Below are positions 1 through 64,000 of a DNA stretch of 64,000 nucleotides, in pieces. The stretch's first letter is position 1; the number at the start of each line of letters is the position of its first letter. The notes under the pieces are model-generated. The model was not told the origin of the DNA, searched no databases, and saw only the letters and a program-made list of their open reading frames with translations. A program made the position numbers and the translations under genes. Source of the stretch: Polyodon spathula. Lineage: Eukaryota; Chordata; Actinopteri; Acipenseriformes; Polyodontidae. The stretch lies in assembly GCF_017654505.1 (NCBI RefSeq), contig NC_054538.1:56493684-56557683 (forward strand), read 5' to 3'.

Positions 1-1793
1 AGAAAACACATTGGCTTATGTTCAATTGATCTGATCATTGGTGGATTTAAATGCCACCATCGTGTAAATAATTAGAATAGGACACCTGATGTTTCATACA
101 TTTTACTGAGAGTAACACAATAAAGTGACCCAAATGCATGTTTGATTTCCATAGCCATGGTACACAAAGAACTCTGTTTTAATTATTAGTATCTAGATCT
201 GCCACTATTTATATCAGTTAAATAGAGCCCAGTTTTAAATTGTTAATTGTAGTTGAAAATGACCTACGTATATAAGCAAGGGCAACTTACAACTACATAG
301 TCCGAAAACAGATTGAGGGCAAGGTTTAGGATGTGCTTGTCGCTGAGCCAGTTTACAAGCAGTACTTATGTTTCAGCAGAGCAGATAGTTTACTAAATGA
401 GTGACGGGCAGGACATCTCACTATATAATTCATAGTGGATGATGTTGTGTAAAAGGAGATGTCTGTGAAAGTTGGTTTCAGGAAACCAGCTGGAGAAAAC
501 CTGTTTTGTGCAACAAAGCTTTGTCCTTGCATGGGTGATCTGATGACTTCTAAAATAAATACATACATACATTTTAAAAAGAAGATACTTCTATTTAGAT
601 CATGTACTGTTCAGCTGAAAAAGCACCTTTATAACCATATTTGTTTATAAATGTATAGCTTAGTTATACAGTTCTTAATGGTGTGCTGCACACATGCATT
701 TAGCTTTTGTTTTTAAATATTAGAAGTGATTTAATTTCAGGGTACATGCTTACAGGCGTTTTATACATATAATTGATTTATCCAGAACTTGAGGTCCCTG
801 CCTAGTTTTGGGAAATCTAGCGGTTGCCCCAGTTCACAAATTAAGTATGATGGAAGTCAAACACTAACTAGAATTGATTTACTGTTTGTCCTTTGCTCTG
901 ATCTTTTAGTCCTCAGTGTTTCCGAGGGTCAGTTCCCTTACATTCTGCTGTTTTTCCTTGGAAGTTTGCTTTGATGATGGTCATGTTTGAGGATGTTCCC
1001 CTTAATGTTGTGGTTGTGACTTCCCTGAGTTCCTTTGCATAGTATCTAGGAGGGATGACCTGCTCTGCCTATGTGAGATGCTGACTTAGAAATGAGGGGC
1101 ATTTGGTTCTCTTTCAAGTAGTGAATATTAACCATTACAAATGGGTGTTTCCCCTTTAAGACACCCAAACCTGAAACTTCATACCAAAGACTACTTCTCG
1201 TCAGAGCAGTGTGACCCGGCTGCTGTTCCACCCCTGAGAGCATAAAGGAGCTGCACACACTGACAACCATGCTATTTTCCTTTTAAGCTGATCCTGAATA
1301 CTTGAGAGAGAGCTGATATTAAAGTATCACTTTTCTAATTACCTTTTTCACGTTTTAAATTTTGCTATTAGGGTTATCGAACAGGGTAATTGACACCCAG
1401 CAAAATGCCAGGGCAGCCGCTACCCATTCCCAATATGGGTACAAGTGGGGCATGTTTCAGGTGTGGTGCTTGTTTTGTGGGTTTGAACCTACAACATGCC
1501 CCATGGCAGTTATACTGCAATTTTTACAGGACCTTTTTGATGATTGAAATCCCCATCTACTTTAAAGGTCAATTTGGCAGCCAGCTTAGGCCACCGGTGA
1601 AGGATGTGGTTCCTCATTGGAGGTTGAATGTAGTGCTTAGTGTACTGATAAAACCTCTGTATGAGCCCTTGCACTCAGCTGAGCTAAATTTTTGTCTTTC
1701 AAGGTAGCTTTCTTGCTTGCAGTCACATTCGCTAAGTGGGTGAGTGAAATGCAAGCATTTTTTGCTTGCATTATACTTAACTTTAACTCAGTA

Positions 1794-1838
1794 TATTATT
1801 ATTATTATTATTATTATTTATTATTATTATTATTATTA
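1794..1838. repeat. (ATT)n microsatellite
   Basis: About 45 bp of near-pure ATT/TTA triplets with one phase slip in the middle. Confidence 0.9.
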
Positions 1839-2040
1839 GTCTTCCCACCCAAAGGCTGGGAAGCCTATTGTTAAGATTTTTATTTTTTTTATTTATTTTT
1901 TTATTTATTTATTTTTTCTTCCCTAAACTTTAAACTGCTGCTGCCTTGAAGCTGTGTGACTGGTCAGGTTCTGGCTTGGCGGCTAACAAGCTGGATACAT
2001 TGGCTGTCTGATGCTGAAAAAATTGTGCTGCTGCGTCCTT

Positions 2041-2083
2041 GCAATTGGCACTGTGACGCATTTTTCGTCACAGTGCCAATTGC
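2041..2083. repeat. perfect 18-bp hairpin
   Basis: Arms GCAATTGGCACTGTGACG and its exact reverse complement, separated by 7 bp (cattttt). Confidence 0.9.
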
Positions 2084-2664
2084 CAAACATTTCGAAATCT
2101 TCTTCTTGGGAACCGGACTGCACCAAATCTTATCGAAATGCACCCCATCAGCATCCAAACCTGGATCAAGTTTGCGAAGCAGAAGTTTCTGCGATAAATT
2201 TTAATGACAAAATGGCTGCCACAAATCTTATCAAAACGCGCCCTTAACAGCAAACTGCTGCTATTTGAACACCGTTTGACCAACAAACTCTAAACATTAT
2301 TGTCCCAGTAACAATGGAATACAAATATGTCAAAATGGTTATGTTTTATAAAACAAGATGGCCGTCAGGTGTACGTTTACATCTGAAATTTAAAACTGCC
2401 TCAGTTGACAAACGGTTTACTTGACTGACTCGAAACTTTACAAGCATCATCTTTACACTGTAGCAAATTCAACTGACTTTTAAGAAACTGACGTTAAACA
2501 AAATGGCTGCCTGATGCATTTTTGAAAAAAAATAACCTTTCAAAATCTTCTTCTGTGGAACAGTTGAAGTTGCTGATTTTAAACTTGGCACATTGAGAAC
2601 TAAACATGCTTAGACGGGTACCGATACTGGGGCTTGGGAGCCATAAAACTGCCTGGCAGTTCTA

Positions 2665-2669
2665 GTTGC

Positions 2670-2706
<37 letters not shown>
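2665..2706. repeat. (GTT)n microsatellite
   Basis: About 14 GTT units, nearly pure. Confidence 0.9.
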
Positions 2707-2989
2707 ATGTTTTTATCTAAATTTAATTTAACTTTGTATTATTGTTAGGTCATTTATTTCACATTTTTGTCCATTTTTGTAACTAAATTAAATTAAATTA
2801 AAATGAAGAACTGACCATTGTTTCCTCTACTCCCTCTTAAATTCCAGAAGTGTCTGGCATGCGCATTGCACAATGTAATATGTCAGGGATCAGGTGGAGT
2901 TTACATTCAGACAATCAAGACATTTTCTTTCATGATTTACAGTTTAATAAATGTGGCATATTAGCTACTCATTTGTATCAGCTTGTATC

Positions 2990-3060
2990 TCGAAGGTGTA
3001 TTGTATCATGTTGTAATGTATCGCGATGCGTCGATACGTGATGAATCATCTCACCCCTAC
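2990..3060. mobile_element. hAT-like terminal fragment
   Basis: Read on the minus strand it begins 'taggggtgagatgattcatc' followed by cgatgcatcgcgatac-type sequence, the style of terminus seen in fish hAT MITEs. The other end was not located. Confidence 0.35.
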
Positions 3061-4080
3061 TGCAACAAGATGTATGTAAAATCCAGGCCATATCCAGATT
3101 GAAATCAGAATGAGATTCTTTCCTTGATAGGTCCAAAACACGTGATACTCAATAAGATTTCTTTATGGGAATAGCAAGACATATTCTCTTTGAGTCAGAA
3201 AGCCACGAATAACCAATTTTAAGGAAAAATAATACACTAATGCAACAAATCAAATTAGTATGGGATTGTATACAAGTCTGGTCTGTTAAAGTGTATGTTG
3301 ATACTTATTAGTTATGGTTCAGCAGTTGGACCACTCACAGATTTATTGTGGGCTACATTTGGCCAATGGGCTGTCTATTAAAAACCATGGAGTTGAATGA
3401 CAAAAGATTCAACTGTTATAACATTTAGTACTGTATACTGCTCTAAATAATATTGGAGATTGTGTGCTACTGCCGTAGCTAAAGACAATCTTAGTCATTT
3501 TGAGTTCTCCCCTGGTGAACTATATTAGTACTAAAAAGTAAAAACGACTGCTGAGGAAACAGTAGAGCGTTATCTTATAGGGCTAACAATCTCCCCAAGA
3601 CCCGCCTCCCAGCCACTCAGAGAGAGGGAAAGCCCACACACTCTCTTTCCCGCCTCCCCTTGTCACTGCCATGACTCACAGAAGGGTATTGGACGAGTGC
3701 TGCCCTCTTCCTGCAACATTATGAACATGCCAGCAGAGTCAGTACAGATCTCCCCCTGCTACAGGTTACATTGTATAGAAGCTGCATACATGGTGTTTTG
3801 GGGATGTACTGTAGTCTTAAAGAAGTGGATGCAATAAACAACAAAGGAAAATAGGTAAATGGAGAAAATGAAGTAAAATGAAATGCAATGTTGTGAATAA
3901 GCTGTAATAAAATAATGACATTTAAAGAAAGGCTGAAGATGGTTCAGGAAATTGAAGTGTGAAAGATTGCTTTGATAGATTTGCTATCATTTTATTAATT
4001 CCATAAAGGGTGTCTGGAGAAATCCATAAAGAATTTGTTGCATTGATATTTTTTCTTTTCTTTTTTCTTTTTGTTTTTAG

Positions 4081-62646
<58,566 letters not shown>

Positions 62647-64000
62647 GTATGTCCTTTTTTTTTTTTTTTTTTTTTTTTTAAATGCTTTTTAAAGCTAGTT
62701 GAACTGAAATTACCCCAAACACATTACCATAAGTACAAAAACCCAGCAGTGGTGGGTGACTTGACAAGTAAATTGCTCTGGTAGGGCATGTTTTTTTAAT
62801 ATGGCAGGATAAGTACATATCCTTCTGCTTCTGCTTGTTTCTGTCTATTTAAAATAAAGCAGCTTTAAAGATTTAAGTGGAGTCCTCATAATGTGACTGT
62901 GTAATAAGCATCTTTATGATTGAGGGGTATATCAGCAGACTGTTAAAGCTTAGGCAGAATCCTTGAATTGGTGTCCATTCCTATAAATAATCAAGTCGTG
63001 CTTTACTAGGGAACTTTTTTTTTTATTGTTAACCAGAATTTATAATTAAGTTTTATTAATATAATGTGGGATGAGATTTCGGTTTGTTTGGATCAACAAA
63101 ATGACTTTTCTTCAGAAAAGTTCACTGCTCTCTGTTCCCCAGGGAGTATGAACGTACCGGTACATTCTCCAACTTTTAAACTTGAATTACTGAGCCTACA
63201 AAACCCCTGATCACATAATATTGTAACACTAGGTTTCTGTAACACCTTTTAATGGTCTCTTGCACCCTCTGCCAGATATTGACTGGATTACATATAAATA
63301 AAGCCAGTCACAAACATGTCAACAATGTTTGTAAACCAGCGATAATCGCTCAGTGAGAAAGAAGTATTACTGATACACTTGAATTCAATTTCCGATTTAA
63401 ATTCGAATACATATAATTCTTCCACTGAATCGGATGTCAGTTAGTGTGTCAGTGAAGACATAAGCGAAGAATATTTACCATCCTCATCAAGTGACAGCGA
63501 AGAGGCGGCGCCAAGCTCTGTGCATTGCTCCTTGCATCAAGGAGTATCATACCCTGAAGCATTAGACACACTCACTCCCTCTGCCCCCACAAACTGTTTA
63601 CCCAGATAATTATTTATTTAGTTATCTCTCTCTCTCTCTCTAGTTTTTTGTTAGGATGTGTTGTTGTGATTGTTCCATAAAATGTATTGGTTTATTTATT
63701 TTATAATAAAAATGATTTGTCTGTATTTCATCAGTGTTCATTACATATATACAAACATATAGCTTTCAGCTGGTTTGTACGCTATACTCATACTAATCAA
63801 GCGCATGCAGTAGACAGAAAAAAAAACTCTTTCCCGTAGGATCAGCAGGGCATTTTAGAACTCACTACTCAAAGTTTTAAAGTAAACCTTTAAGCCCCAG
63901 ACAGGATTAACTGTTCCATTTTGCCACAAAGCCATCCTCTCAGCTTTTATGTACATCTAGAGCTAACTATAAGTATATACACCAATGCCACCTTCTGGAC
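62647..64000 (+). other. lyst final intron (partial)
   Basis: The last lyst exon is not reached. A poly-T run lies at about 62656-62679, a short (TC)n at 63626-63641, and a possible acidic transposase-like coding fragment at 63440-63540 (see findings). Confidence 0.7.

Larger units (their letters stand above)
1..4080 (+). other. lyst intron upstream of the first exon seen (partial)
   Basis: No LYST-like exon is recognisable. It holds an (ATT)n tract (1794-1838), T-rich low-complexity DNA (1876-1918), a perfect hairpin (2041-2083), a repeat-like zone rich in 'aaaatggctgcc' words (about 1930-2560), a (GTT)n tract (2665-2706) and a hAT-like terminal fragment (about 2990-3060). From 3070 to 4080 I see nothing distinctive. 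Confidence 0.7.

Noticed and set aside
1390..1707. 105-codon open frame in the upstream intron
   Set aside because: No resemblance to LYST or any domain I know, no credible splice sites, ordinary codon pattern for chance open DNA.
62647..64000. Search for the terminal lyst exon
   Set aside because: No segment encodes the expected end of the last WD repeat after a valid acceptor; the exon must lie beyond the window.

Overview
This is vertebrate genomic DNA: a multi-exon gene with GT-AG introns, AT-rich introns, and many microsatellites and transposon fossils. The density of Tc1-like elements, PIF/Harbinger, DIRS-like and fish-type LINE pieces points to a ray-finned fish. A short interspersed segment at 51.27-51.51 kb resembles repeats I associate with sturgeon and paddlefish genomes, so Acipenseriformes is my best guess. 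That is an inference, not proof. There is no bacterial-type content. || One protein-coding gene fills the window on the + strand: LYST, the lysosomal trafficking regulator (Chediak-Higashi protein, BEACH family). I place 40 consecutive internal exons between 4081 and 62646. Joined by their splice sites they give one uninterrupted frame of 2256 whole codons, plus two bases at each outer edge. That is the C-terminal ~60% of a protein of about 3800 residues. The 5' part of the gene lies upstream of the window and the last coding exon lies downstream. Protein order: ConA-like lectin region (exons 1-4), helical/ARM-like scaffold (5-22) broken by a long low-complexity linker exon (11), PH-BEACH domain (23-27), BEACH domain (28-34), WD40 repeats (35-40). 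|| All introns are GT-AG except the one at 43575-45007, which is GC-AG with a perfect donor consensus. || The introns hold the rest of the interest. There is a near-complete Tc1-like transposon with IR/DR ends (20570-22204, transposase frameshifted, third catalytic acid E to D). A 5'-truncated LINE has 16-bp target duplications (12269-13684). There are two PIF/Harbinger relics (8383-9000, 39829-40589), four further Tc1/mariner fossils, a probable solo LTR (54561-55320) and a DIRS-like retroelement relic (~52.2-53.75 kb). There are also fold-back and MITE-like elements, near-perfect hairpins, long (TA)n arrays and suspicious homopolymer G/C runs. || I found no second functional gene, no tRNA or rRNA, no CRISPR array and no evidence of a novel system. 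The window is best read as the 3' half of a conserved fish lyst gene with heavily repeat-invaded introns.
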